A model generated the notes under the pieces. That model saw nothing but the letters and a program-made list of their open reading frames with translations, had not been told where the DNA came from and ran no database searches. 64,000 nt of DNA, taken from assembly GCA_016933695.1 (NCBI GenBank), contig JAFGAL010000024.1, positions 1-64,000 of the forward strand. The letters are read 5' to 3'. The first letter of the stretch is position 1. Every line of letters begins with the position of its first letter. A program made the position numbers and the translations under genes. This document shows, piece after piece, positions 17,504-25,625 of the stretch. This DNA comes from Candidatus Zixiibacteriota bacterium. Its GTDB lineage: Bacteria > Zixibacteria > MSB-5A5 > GN15 > PGXB01.

Positions 17504-18410
17504 GCAATTCGATTGCATCGGGCTGGGGATTGCTCCGGCCGATCTGCTGTTTCAGATTCATCAATATCCCCGACCGGGCGAGAAAGTCAATGCCACCGAT
17601 TTGATCGTGCAGGGCGGGGGACCAGTGCCGACGGCAATGGTAACCATGACGCGTCTGGGCATGACGACTGCTGTTATCTGCGCGGTGGGCGATGATATGA
17701 TGGGGCGGTTCACGATCGATGAATTGAAACGGGCAATGGTTGACACGTCGCTGATCGTGAAAAAGAAACGACCCAGCGCCATTGCGGCCGGATGGGTGGA
17801 GGACGGCTCCGGACGACGGACAATCGCGCTTGATCTGAAAATCCGCGTAACTCCCCGTGATCTTGATCTCAAACAGTTTCCCGAAACACGCGCGGTGCAT
17901 CTGGATGGTCGCGATATGCCGGCATGTATGAAGTTGGCGCGATGGGCGCGCCGGAACGGTGTGATCGTGTCGTTCGATGTCGGTTCCATGCGCAATGATG
18001 TCTCGGCGATTTTACCGCTGGTGGATCATCTGGTGTGCGCGGAGGATTTCGCCCTGCCGTTTACCGGGAGTCGGACGCCTAAGGCGGCTATAGAAAAATT
18101 GAGAAAGATCTGCAAAGGGACTATTGTCGTAACATCGGGGATTAAAGGTTCGCTGGGATTTTCGGACGAGGCGGGTTTAGTGAAACAACATGCCTTTCGG
18201 GTCGAGACGGTCGATACCACCGGGGCGGGGGATGCGTATCATGGGGCCTATTTGGCCGGATTATTGCGCGGAATGGATTTGGAAGAACGCATGACATTTG
18301 CCTCGGCAACGGCCGCATTGAAATGCACCGGCCCGGGCGCACGCACTGCGATCCCGAATCTCAGTCAGGTCCGCCGGTTAATCAAGAAAGGCGGGCCACG
18401 GTATGCTTGA
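17496..18410 (+). CDS. PfkB/ribokinase-family sugar kinase
   Basis: The 304-residue kinase begins with TTG at 17496, overlapping the stop of yigZ; GGGAG lies upstream. Ribokinase-family motifs are the N-terminal VQGGGPVPTAMVTMTRLG and the C-terminal ETVDTTGAGDAYHGAYLAG (near residue 240), whose Asp is the catalytic base. RKICKGTIVVTSGIKGS lies before it. It is distinct from the PfkB protein at 3258. The substrate is unknown. A sulfofructose, fructose or nucleoside kinase are all possible in this family. It overlaps the next gene by eight bases. Confidence 0.85.
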   Translation: MCKQFDCIGLGIAPADLLFQIHQYPRPGEKVNATDLIVQGGGPVPTAMVTMTRLGMTTAVICAVGDDMMGRFTIDELKRAMVDTSLIVKKKRPSAIAAGWVEDGSGRRTIALDLKIRVTPRDLDLKQFPETRAVHLDGRDMPACMKLARWARRNGVIVSFDVGSMRNDVSAILPLVDHLVCAEDFALPFTGSRTPKAAIEKLRKICKGTIVVTSGIKGSLGFSDEAGLVKQHAFRVETVDTTGAGDAYHGAYLAGLLRGMDLEERMTFASATAALKCTGPGARTAIPNLSQVRRLIKKGGPRYA

Positions 18411-18978
18411 GTGGATTATCCTGCTGGCCGGTGTGGATCGGGCGGTGTTTTTCTTTATCAATACGACACTTGCCAATCCGGTTACTGATTTTGCCATGCC
18501 GCTGATCACAACCGACTTGCATCTGAAGATATTTTACGGGGCGATTCTGCTGATTATTCTCTGGAAAGGGGATAACCGCCTGCGCTGGTCGGCGCTGTTT
18601 TCACTGGTTGTGGTGGCGCTGTCCGATCAGCTCAGCAGTGCCGTATTGAAACCGCTGATTGCAAGACCGCGTCCCTGCTGGGAGCTGGAGGTGCATTTAC
18701 TGGTGGGATGCGGGTCGGGATTTTCGTTGCCGTCATCGCATGCCGCCAACTTGTTTGCGCAGGCCTGGCTGTATAAGACGATTTGGCCGAAATCCGCGAA
18801 GTATCTGGTACCATTAGCAATCGTGGTAGCACTGTCGCGGGTATTCGTGGGGGTGCACTATCCGTTTGATATTCTGGCCGGGGCGGCATTGGGGACCGTG
18901 ATCGGTTATACGGCCGGAGTGTTGTTTTTGCGGATATTTCCCCGGAAGTCTACCGAAGATGACGCGGGAGGGAGTTAA
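18403..18978 (+). CDS. PAP2-family lipid phosphatase
   Basis: The 191-residue membrane protein carries the three PAP2 signature motifs: K-x6-RP (KPLIARPRP), PSSHAAN in place of PSGH, and SR-x5-H-x3-D (SRVFVGVHYPFD). About five transmembrane helices surround them. The family removes phosphate from lipids such as undecaprenyl pyrophosphate or phosphatidylglycerophosphate, with the active site on the periplasmic face. All catalytic His, Arg and Ser residues are present. It is inside the dprA operon; the specific lipid is unknown. Confidence 0.92.
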   Translation: MLEWIILLAGVDRAVFFFINTTLANPVTDFAMPLITTDLHLKIFYGAILLIILWKGDNRLRWSALFSLVVVALSDQLSSAVLKPLIARPRPCWELEVHLLVGCGSGFSLPSSHAANLFAQAWLYKTIWPKSAKYLVPLAIVVALSRVFVGVHYPFDILAGAALGTVIGYTAGVLFLRIFPRKSTEDDAGGS

Positions 18979-18979
18979 C

Positions 18980-19483
18980 ATGCCGGTTATCATTGAAATT
19001 CGTCAGGGAGATATCACCGAGGCGGACACCGAGGCCATTGTCAATGCCGCAAACAACCATCTCTGGATGGGAGTCGGGGTCGCGGGGGCGATCAAGAAAC
19101 GCGGCGGTCAGGTAATCGAGGATGAAGCGATTGCCAAAGGGCCGATCGATGTCGGTCAGGCGGTGGCCACGGGTGCGGGGAATCTTCCGCACAAGTTTAT
19201 CATTCATGCCGCGGGGATGGGACAGGATTTGCAAACCAATGAAAGAATTGTGGGTGAAGTCACTCGCAATTCGATTTTGCTGGCGGATAAGTTAAAGGTG
19301 AAGTCGATTGCGTTTCCGGCGATCGGTACCGGGGTCGGCGGATTCCCGATCGATGTCTGCGCCGATGCGATGATACAATCGGCCAGAGAACTGGAGGGCG
19401 CACTCACTCATGTCGAGCGCATTGTCTTTGTGCTGTTCGATCGGGGATCGTTTGAGGTGTTTGACAAAGCCGCAAAGCGTTAA
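18980..19483 (+). CDS. Macrodomain ADP-ribose-binding protein
   Basis: The 167-residue protein is a single macrodomain. It has QGDITEADTEAIVNAANNHL at residues 8-27 with the adenine-binding Asp, the catalytic-loop NAAN, MGVGVAGAI, and the phosphate loop FPAIGTGVGGFP. It resembles the MacroD/TTHA0132 group, which can hydrolyse O-acetyl-ADP-ribose or remove ADP-ribose from proteins. The start at 18980 follows GGGAGGG, 11 codons after the PAP2 stop region; an in-frame earlier ATG at 18959 is inside the PAP2 gene. It ends four bases into the convergent lipoprotein gene. Confidence 0.9.
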   Translation: MPVIIEIRQGDITEADTEAIVNAANNHLWMGVGVAGAIKKRGGQVIEDEAIAKGPIDVGQAVATGAGNLPHKFIIHAAGMGQDLQTNERIVGEVTRNSILLADKLKVKSIAFPAIGTGVGGFPIDVCADAMIQSARELEGALTHVERIVFVLFDRGSFEVFDKAAKR

Positions 19484-20007
19484 CGCAAACGCGCTTTGAG
19501 ATTTCCGCGAAATTGCAGGGTATCATGATCGGGATTGACATACAATCCCGACAGGACGGCATGGAAGCCGGTGTTTTTCACCGAGTCGATCAGAATAAAT
19601 CCTTCACGACAGATATATGTGCGCTGTTCATTGCTGAGATCGTACTGACCGGTCAGACGGCCAACGGATTTGTCGGCGATGTTCAGTGAATCGGTGCGCA
19701 GTTCCGAGGGGAGTTCGACAAACAAGCGATAGGTGTACTTATCATCGAATGAAATCACATTGCCCGCGATGTAGGTCCGGCCGGTATCGACCAGGGTATG
19801 ACTGGTGATCAACACCGTGTAGTCGCCCGGGATAACTTTTGCCGAATCGAGTAGCAGGTGCAGGTTTTTATGGAAATAGCTGTCATTGCTGGTCATTAAC
19901 ATTTGTTGACCGTCTATGATCTGGTACATTTTGGGCTTGAGTCGATGACGGCAGGAGAGAATCGAAAGCCCAATTAGCAGGAAGATAATCGCCTTCCGAT
20001 ATTTCAT
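19480..20007 (-). CDS. Hypothetical lipoprotein
   Basis: The 175-residue protein starts with a lipoprotein signal, MKYRKAIIFLLIGLSILSC, with Cys at residue 19. The mature part is predicted beta-rich with no motif that I recognise. It starts four bases before the end of the GNAT-like gene (overlap), so it is likely the last gene of the minus-strand operon. Its position suggests a role in envelope lipid assembly or transport, but this is only contextual inference. Confidence 0.6.
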   Translation of the reverse strand: MKYRKAIIFLLIGLSILSCRHRLKPKMYQIIDGQQMLMTSNDSYFHKNLHLLLDSAKVIPGDYTVLITSHTLVDTGRTYIAGNVISFDDKYTYRLFVELPSELRTDSLNIADKSVGRLTGQYDLSNEQRTYICREGFILIDSVKNTGFHAVLSGLYVNPDHDTLQFRGNLKARLR

Positions 20008-21140
20008 AACGGCATTTCAACCAGTCGGTATTTTTTATACAGGTTCGCGCCCATGTTGCGTGCGGCACTGTTCATCAGTTCATTGGTTTCCAGAATCCAC
20101 GACAGTTCGGCGTGATTGTATCCCTTCTGGACACCGCGCTGGTATGTTTCGACATAGAAGATGCTGTCGATCCCGCGTTTCTGAAATTCGGGAACCACGC
20201 CCATCGTGATCAGCCGAATGCCGTTGATTTTCTTTTTTACCTTGATATTCCACAGCAGTTTGAGAAAACCGAACGGGAAGAGCCGTCCTTTCAGATCTAT
20301 CAGCGCCTGGTTAATATCGGGAAGCGCCAGGCTGAATCCGGCCGGTTTGTCATCGACCGTGGCGATGAGTACCAGATCGGGATCGACGATTTCCTTGAGA
20401 TTTTTGGCGGTATAATCGAATTCGTCCTTGGGAAGCGGGACAAATCCCCAGTTTTGTTCCCAGGCGAGATTGTACAGCCGATTCACCAGTTCGACTTCCT
20501 CTTTGAAACGCGACAAATCCAGTGTCCGAATTTTAATGCGAAAGCGTTCCTTGAGTTTGTTGACCAGATTCAGGTGGCGTTCGTTGAGGGGAATCCGGTC
20601 GGTCAGGAGATACGCATTGAGATCCATGACTTTTTTCAGACCGAATTTTTCGGCAAACTGCGGGAGATACGGCCTGTTGTATGTCATCATGACCATCGGT
20701 GGTTTATCGAAACCGTCGACCAAAAAGCCGATTTCATGATTGGTGGAGAAATTGGCCGGGCCGCGCATTTTTTCCATGCCTTCGGATTTGAGCGTGATCA
20801 TGGCGACTTTAAGCAGTTTCGCGGCAACGTCGTAATCGTCGATGGTATCGAAGAAGCCGAAAAAGCCGACGTTTTCGGCGTGGAATTCATTGTGATTGAA
20901 ATTGATACAGGTCGCTATCCGGCCGACGTACTCGTCACCGCGTTTTGCCAGAAACAATTTGGTTTTGGCGCCGCGATAAAAGGGATTTCTCTTTTTATCG
21001 AAGAACTCTTTACGTTCCGAGATAAGCGGCCAGACATAGTTTTTTTCATCGGCGTATATTTTGTTCGGTAGCGTGATGAAAGCATCAAGTTGCTTTGGTG
21101 AGGCGACTTCAATAATGTCAATGTTTTCTGACATGGGCAC
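20004..21140 (-). CDS. GNAT-like acyltransferase-family protein beside a serine-palmitoyltransferase-like gene
   Basis: The 378-residue protein has a weak GNAT fold in two parts. The N-terminal part has KLFLAKRGDEYVGRIATCIN and a GFFGFFDTIDDYDVA segment. The C-terminal part has LPDINQAL and LITMGVVPEFQKRGIDSI, the acyl-CoA loop region, followed by AELSWILETNELM. Proteins of this type commonly lie beside serine palmitoyltransferase in Bacteroidetes and relatives. That makes transfer of an acyl group to a long-chain base plausible, yet not proven. The start is GTG at 21140 or ATG at 21134; neither has a good ribosome site. Only three bases separate it from the upstream gene. Confidence 0.75.
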   Translation of the reverse strand: MPMSENIDIIEVASPKQLDAFITLPNKIYADEKNYVWPLISERKEFFDKKRNPFYRGAKTKLFLAKRGDEYVGRIATCINFNHNEFHAENVGFFGFFDTIDDYDVAAKLLKVAMITLKSEGMEKMRGPANFSTNHEIGFLVDGFDKPPMVMMTYNRPYLPQFAEKFGLKKVMDLNAYLLTDRIPLNERHLNLVNKLKERFRIKIRTLDLSRFKEEVELVNRLYNLAWEQNWGFVPLPKDEFDYTAKNLKEIVDPDLVLIATVDDKPAGFSLALPDINQALIDLKGRLFPFGFLKLLWNIKVKKKINGIRLITMGVVPEFQKRGIDSIFYVETYQRGVQKGYNHAELSWILETNELMNSAARNMGANLYKKYRLVEMPL

Positions 21141-21143
21141 GAG

Positions 21144-22367
21144 TTATATGATTCCCATTTCCTTGCCGATTTTGGCAAAGACTTCCAGCACCCGGTCAAG
21201 GTGTCGGTCGGTATGCGTAGCGGTGTATGAAGTTCTGATCAGGGCCTGTCCGGGCGCGACCGCCGGTGAGATTACCGGATTGGCCAGGACGCCGTTGTTG
21301 AACAACTCTTTCCAGAATCGGAACGTGTCCAAATCCTCGCCGATCATAACCGGAATAACCGGGGTTACACTGGTGCCGGTATCGAATCCAAGCATTTTGA
21401 ATTCCCGCAACATCCGCCGGGCGTTTTTCCACAGGCATTCCTGCCGCTCGGGTTCCGATTCGATAATATCGAGCGCGGCCAGCACCGCCGCCGTCGCCGA
21501 TGGCGGGATCGACGCGGAAAAGATCAAAGCTCGCGAGATGTGTTTGATGTAATTTATGACCGAATGGTCGGCGGCGATATAGCCGCCCAGTGAGGCGAAG
21601 GATTTGGAGAAGGTTCCCATAATGATATCGACCTCGTCGGTCAGGCCGAAATGCTCGGCCGTCCCCCGTCCCTTCTCGCCCAGCACTCCCACAGCGTGGG
21701 CATCATCAACCATCACCCGCGCATTGTATTTTCGAGCGACTTTCACCAATTCCGGCAGGTTGATAATATCTCCTTCCATGGAAAACACGCCGTCGACCAC
21801 GATCAGGATGCCGCCTTTGCCGTTGCCTTCCCGGACCGTGCGTACCACGCGTTCCAGATCGGCCATGTCATTGTGCGTGAATTTCAGCACGCGTCCGAAT
21901 GACAGCCGGCACCCGTCGACGATCGAGGCGTGATCGGAACGGTCGAGAATCAGCGTGTCACCCTTATTGATCAGCGCGGAAATCGTTCCCAGGTTGGTTT
22001 GAAAACCGGTTGAGAAGACCAGCGCGGCATCTTTCTTCACGAATTTGGCCAGCCGTTCTTCGAGTTCCAGGTGAATGTCCAGTGTTCCATTTAAAAAACG
22101 CGACCCGGTGCATCCCGTGCCGTATTTTTTAATCGCCTGTTCGGCGGCTTCTTTGACTTTGGGATGTCCAGTCAGACCGAGGTAGTTGTTGGAGCCGATC
22201 ATAATGACCGGTTTGCCGTCGAAGATGACCTCATCGGCGGGAGCGGACGATATGGGATGAAAATACGGATAAATCCCCATGGCCTTGACTTCGTCCGGCC
22301 TGGTAAAAGCATTACATTTTTCGAATAAGTCCGCCAAATTGGTGGGCGCGCTTTCCCTGGTTTGCAA
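21144..22367 (-). CDS. Serine palmitoyltransferase-like alpha-oxoamine synthase (PLP enzyme)
   Basis: The 407-residue protein belongs to the alpha-oxoamine synthase family of fold-type I PLP enzymes. [54 protein letters not shown], and the PLP-lysine region [15 protein letters not shown] are intact. The [20 protein letters not shown] block is closer to bacterial serine palmitoyltransferase than to BioF or KBL. The enzyme would condense serine with an acyl thioester to start sphingolipid synthesis. Substrate preference (serine versus glycine or alanine) is inference. Translation starts at TTG with AAAGGA eight bases upstream. No biotin gene is nearby. Confidence 0.85.
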   Translation of the reverse strand: MQTRESAPTNLADLFEKCNAFTRPDEVKAMGIYPYFHPISSAPADEVIFDGKPVIMIGSNNYLGLTGHPKVKEAAEQAIKKYGTGCTGSRFLNGTLDIHLELEERLAKFVKKDAALVFSTGFQTNLGTISALINKGDTLILDRSDHASIVDGCRLSFGRVLKFTHNDMADLERVVRTVREGNGKGGILIVVDGVFSMEGDIINLPELVKVARKYNARVMVDDAHAVGVLGEKGRGTAEHFGLTDEVDIIMGTFSKSFASLGGYIAADHSVINYIKHISRALIFSASIPPSATAAVLAALDIIESEPERQECLWKNARRMLREFKMLGFDTGTSVTPVIPVMIGEDLDTFRFWKELFNNGVLANPVISPAVAPGQALIRTSYTATHTDRHLDRVLEVFAKIGKEMGII

Positions 22368-22480
22368 ATCAAATTCCTTTTCGTAAATGTATCGAACGAA
22401 AAGCTACGGCATCCGGTGTACCTTGTCAAGAAAAATGATTAGTGCGTCGTTAGCACACCGTCGCCTCGCGGGTAGTCTCG

Positions 22481-23227
22481 TTATGGCTTTTTCCCCGGTG
22501 TTTTTTCCAGTATCATGATATAGGATGGGCTTGGTCCGTCGATGTACCTGTTCACATACCAGCCGGTGCCTTCTATGATTTTTTCCAGTTCATCGCGTGA
22601 GACAATCAGGTAGTCAAACCAGGGGGTAGTCGCCTTGTTGAATCGAATACGGATACGCAACTGCCCCGACATACGTCCCCGGGACCGGTTGCGACGGTGG
22701 TAGGCCAGATGTTCGGGGATATCGGTCCGGTAGGGATCGGCGGTTTCGGCGATGATGCGCGCGTTATCGGAAGTTTTTTTATACATGAGTTTCAGCAGAC
22801 GTTTGGCGCGCTGAAAAGAGCCAACCAGTCCGAAGTTGTTGCCGAACATGACAATGGTATCGAATTTTCCCGGCAAATCGCCCATTTGTGTAATTGACAT
22901 CGCCCTGGCTTTTTTAAGGCCGCGTTTTTTGCAGATTTTAATGGACAGAGGGGAGTTGTCAATTCCGGTAACGTCGTGGCCTTTTTCCTGGAGATGCAAT
23001 GCCACGCGACCGGCGCCGCAACCGATATCCAGCACCCGTCCACGCACAAAGCGAATGGCTTTCTTTATTGACTGCGACCACTTTTTATACGGTGCCAAAT
23101 AAAGAGGCGGGCCGCATCCGGTTGTAATAAAACCGTCATCGCGCTCGACAATTTCGCATCCGCCGCCACGGCCTTTGAAGAAATCATCCAACTGGCGGCC
23201 GAAGGCATCCTGATTTGGTCTTAACAA
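22481..23227 (-). CDS. Class I SAM-dependent methyltransferase
   Basis: The 248-residue protein has the SAM-binding motif VLDIGCGAGRVALHL (about residues 45-60), the acidic loop GIDNSPLSI and the IVMFGNNFGLVGS segment. It uses a TTG start preceded by GGAGGA inside the end of the upstream dehydrogenase gene. Position between a sugar-nucleotide dehydrogenase and a sphingolipid-type enzyme suggests a surface glycan or lipid target. No recognised subtype pattern was seen beyond the Rossmann fold. Confidence 0.8.
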   Translation of the reverse strand: MLRPNQDAFGRQLDDFFKGRGGGCEIVERDDGFITTGCGPPLYLAPYKKWSQSIKKAIRFVRGRVLDIGCGAGRVALHLQEKGHDVTGIDNSPLSIKICKKRGLKKARAMSITQMGDLPGKFDTIVMFGNNFGLVGSFQRAKRLLKLMYKKTSDNARIIAETADPYRTDIPEHLAYHRRNRSRGRMSGQLRIRIRFNKATTPWFDYLIVSRDELEKIIEGTGWYVNRYIDGPSPSYIMILEKTPGKKP

Positions 23228-23228
23228 G

Positions 23229-24188
23229 CTATCCTCCCAGGATTTTACTCAGGATAGGATGGGCGTTGGCGTTAATGCCGATCGGAGATGCGGTGCGAAT
23301 ACTGTGAACCAGTTCGATCGACGGACGAGCGTCCTCAAGTCCGAATCCCCGTCCGGCCAAAACCTCCCGGTAGATAATCGTATGCAAATCGGTGAACCCG
23401 CCGGAGAATTCGATTTCCTGCCCGTCGAGCGTGATTGAACGGAAGGTTGCCTGGCCTTTGTTTTTTATGTCATTGGGGAGATCGTTTTCATCGATGGATA
23501 GAAACCACTGCACGCGAGCGTTTTCCAGTTCAATATAACCGCCGGTGCGGGTTTCTGAGGCGACATGGACTTCGGAGTGTTGCACTTTGCCGAACAACCA
23601 GATCAGCATATCATAAAAATGCACGCCGATATTGGTGGCGAGGCCGCCGGAACGCTCCTGCTGACCTTTCCACGATACCAGATACCACAGGCCGCGGGAT
23701 GTGATATAGGTCAGGCGAATGTCCTTTTTGGTCTTTTTGGTTTCGCTGTCGAGTTTCTTTTTCAATTCCAAGAGTGACGGATGCACCCGCAGTTGCAGAA
23801 CGGTATAGACATGCTGGCCGTATTCGTTTTCCATCTCCTGCAGGGCGTCGATATTCCAGGGATTGATGACCACCGGCTTTTCGCAGATTGCATCGGCGCC
23901 GATGCGCAAGGCCAGACGGGCATGGGCATCGTGCAGGTAATTGGGCGAGCAAATGCTGATATAGTGCGCGCGACGTTCATCGCCTTTGCGGCGCAACATT
24001 TCGAGGTGACGGTCAAAGCGTTCGAATTCGGTAAAAAACCTGACCTGTTTGAAGTAGCTGTCGAGAATGCCCACCGAATCGTTGGGATCGACCGCGGCAA
24101 TTAACTGGTTGCCGGTTTCTTTTATGGCTTTGAGATGTCTGGGGGCGACATACCCCGCCACACCTGTGATCGCGAAGTTTTTCGACAT
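23229..24188 (-). CDS. Gfo/Idh/MocA oxidoreductase, WlbA/WbpB-like
   Basis: The 319-residue protein has an N-terminal Rossmann fold (FAITGVAGYVAPRHLKAI) and the CEKPVVINPWN motif of Gfo/Idh enzymes, whose Lys is catalytic. The block DPNDSVGILDSYF, and FERFDRHLEMLRRKG, is characteristic of WlbA/WbpB, the UDP-N-acetylglucosaminuronic acid 3-dehydrogenase of amino-sugar pathways. It would help make a diacetamido-sugar for a surface polysaccharide. Partner aminotransferase and acetyltransferase genes are not in this window. It is the first gene of the minus-strand operon, which reads through to the lipoprotein at 19480. Confidence 0.85.
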   Translation of the reverse strand: MSKNFAITGVAGYVAPRHLKAIKETGNQLIAAVDPNDSVGILDSYFKQVRFFTEFERFDRHLEMLRRKGDERRAHYISICSPNYLHDAHARLALRIGADAICEKPVVINPWNIDALQEMENEYGQHVYTVLQLRVHPSLLELKKKLDSETKKTKKDIRLTYITSRGLWYLVSWKGQQERSGGLATNIGVHFYDMLIWLFGKVQHSEVHVASETRTGGYIELENARVQWFLSIDENDLPNDIKNKGQATFRSITLDGQEIEFSGGFTDLHTIIYREVLAGRGFGLEDARPSIELVHSIRTASPIGINANAHPILSKILGG

Positions 24189-24395
24189 ATATCAGCTCCC
24201 GCGTCTGTAATCAGACGAGTTGAAAAATAACCGGTTATGAACCTACAATATAGCCTTTTCCACCAGCAATAAAAAGAAGTTTTGGCTGATCCGGTCATAA
24301 TAGTCTTATAAAAGGCCCCTGTTAAAGATTTTGAGGGTGACATTCATAAAATTGAGCATTTATGACAAAAATAATTAATAATATGAATATTTATA

Positions 24396-24424
24396 TTGAC
24401 TTATTTGAATATATGCCGTATATA
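24396..24424 (+). promoter_or_regulatory. Promoter of the SHOCT-like/DUF2089 operon
   Basis: TTGACT (24396-24401), a 17-base spacer and TATATA (24419-24424) lie in a very AT-rich stretch. The expected transcript start is near 24431, 40 bases before the first start codon. Confidence 0.7.
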
Positions 24425-24436
24425 TTATTAATAAAG

Positions 24437-24452
24437 TTAATCTTTAGATTAA
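24437..24452. promoter_or_regulatory. Palindromic candidate operator
   Basis: TTAATCTTTAGATTAA is a 16-bp palindrome with perfect 7-bp arms. It lies just downstream of the predicted transcription start and upstream of the AGGAGG site (24461-24466), a typical place for repressor binding. Confidence 0.5.
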
Positions 24453-24470
24453 TAATTATAAGGAGGTTTT

Positions 24471-24698
24471 ATGAGTACACAAACCCATCAAATTCTTAAC
24501 CTGTTGATTGAGAGGAAGATAAGTCTTGATGAGACCGAGCGCCTGCTCGACTTGATGAATCGCCGGGATATTGCAATCGGCGGTGGGATCAAGAATCATG
24601 TCGTAAGTCGGGGAATTAATACAGACACTTTTGGTCATCAGGTTATTGATTTACTTGTTCCGCGAATTGACATGGGAAATATTTATCCCTACATTTAA
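24471..24698 (+). CDS. Small protein with SHOCT-like helical motif
   Basis: The 75-residue product has a perfect AGGAGG site five bases before ATG. Residues 6-30 (HQILNLLIERKISLDETERLL) match the helical start motif of the SHOCT-like protein encoded two genes downstream. The rest is hydrophobic-polar with no known motif. It is the first gene of a three-gene operon whose second member is a DUF2089 DNA-binding-type protein, so a regulatory or anti-sigma-like role is possible but unproven. Confidence 0.7.
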   Translation: MSTQTHQILNLLIERKISLDETERLLDLMNRRDIAIGGGIKNHVVSRGINTDTFGHQVIDLLVPRIDMGNIYPYI

Positions 24699-24725
24699 TT
24701 AATATTTTTAATTATGGGAGTCATT

Positions 24726-25103
24726 ATGATTCAGGAATGGCAGGAATTGACCAATCTTACGAAGGATATGCCGCTGGTTGTGGAGCGTGTTAAACTGACG
24801 GAGAAGGGTATCAGCCTTGAGGGGGAGTTTGAATTGCCGCCTCTGGCGCGGCTATCCACCGAGGATCAGATTTTCGTTGCGGCATTTGTGCGGTGCCACG
24901 GTTCGATCAAGCAGATGGAGCAGTATTTTGGGGTGAGCTATCCCACCATCAAGAACCGTCTGAACAGGATCGGCGAGCTGTTGGAATTCGTGAAAATCGA
25001 TCTTGCGCCGGCATCCAATCCGGTCCTTGATCGTCTTGAACGCGGCGAGATATCGGTTGATGAGGCGATGGAATTACTTCGCAAAGGAGACGACCATGAG
25101 TGA
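24726..25103 (+). CDS. DUF2089-family putative regulator
   Basis: The 125-residue protein matches DUF2089. The central part has a helix-turn-helix-like region (SIKQMEQYFGVSYPTIKNRLNRI, about residues 58-80; quoted portion only part of it). It ends with a helical motif (DRLERGEISVDEAMELL) shared with both neighbours. The ATG at 24726 has GGGAG upstream; an in-frame start at 24714 is less well placed. DUF2089 proteins probably bind DNA. With a palindrome in the leader, autoregulation is plausible. It overlaps the next gene by eight bases. Confidence 0.85.
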   Translation: MIQEWQELTNLTKDMPLVVERVKLTEKGISLEGEFELPPLARLSTEDQIFVAAFVRCHGSIKQMEQYFGVSYPTIKNRLNRIGELLEFVKIDLAPASNPVLDRLERGEISVDEAMELLRKGDDHE

Positions 25104-25545
25104 TGAACAAAGACAAATTCTGGATATGGTGGCGAACGGCAAGATCAATATCGATGAAGCCGAGCGCCTGCTGAAAGCGATCGGCAAACAGGAAGTCGCC
25201 AAGCACGCGGTATCAAGTTCGTATGCACATTCGGAGTCGGAGGGGGCTGAAACACCGCGAAGCAAACCGAAATATCTTCACATTGTGGTTGATGAAGGAT
25301 CGGGAGCGGGAGATCGGGTGAATATCAAGATTCCGCTTCAGGTTTTGCGGATGGGTATCAAACTTCAATCCTTGATGCCGGAATCAGCCCGGGAAAAGCT
25401 CAACGACAAGCTGAGTGACAAGGGAATACACCTTAATCTTAACAGTTTGGATGCCAAATCACTGGATTCATTGATTGAATCGCTGGGGGATTTAAGTATC
25501 GACATCGAAGACGGTGAAGATAAAGTCCGCATTTTTTGTGAATAA
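25096..25545 (+). CDS. SHOCT-like domain-containing protein
   Basis: The 149-residue protein starts MSDEQRQILDMVANGKINID, a SHOCT-like helical hairpin that ends with EAERLLKAI. A linker (about residues 35-60) leads to a beta-rich part (YLHIVVDEGSGAGDRVNIKIPL) followed by helices. Proteins like this often lie with DUF2089 and act with PspC/DUF4097-like factors, but the function is unknown. It overlaps the DUF2089 gene by eight bases and ends before a perfect terminator, so it is the last gene of the operon. Confidence 0.8.
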   Translation: MSDEQRQILDMVANGKINIDEAERLLKAIGKQEVAKHAVSSSYAHSESEGAETPRSKPKYLHIVVDEGSGAGDRVNIKIPLQVLRMGIKLQSLMPESAREKLNDKLSDKGIHLNLNSLDAKSLDSLIESLGDLSIDIEDGEDKVRIFCE

Positions 25546-25585
25546 GCAGATACTTGGTAATCCGAATCGGAAACAGCCGGATGGC

Positions 25586-25613
25586 AAACGGCCCGCTGGA
25601 GCGGGCCGTTTTT
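25586..25613. terminator. Strong hairpin terminator between convergent genes
   Basis: AAACGGCCCGCT (25586-25597) and AGCGGGCCGTTT (25600-25611) form a 12-bp perfect stem followed by T residues to 25613. The AAA start of the left arm gives a partial T-run on the minus strand too, so it may also serve the S8 protein gene. Confidence 0.9.
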
Positions 25614-25625
25614 ATATGCAATGCG

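Noticed and set aside
20112-21071. A plus-strand frame over the GNAT-like gene, 319 residues
   Set aside because: It is antisense to a gene in a clear minus-strand operon; the sequence (FFDIED..DRGDEYQIG) does not form any known motif.
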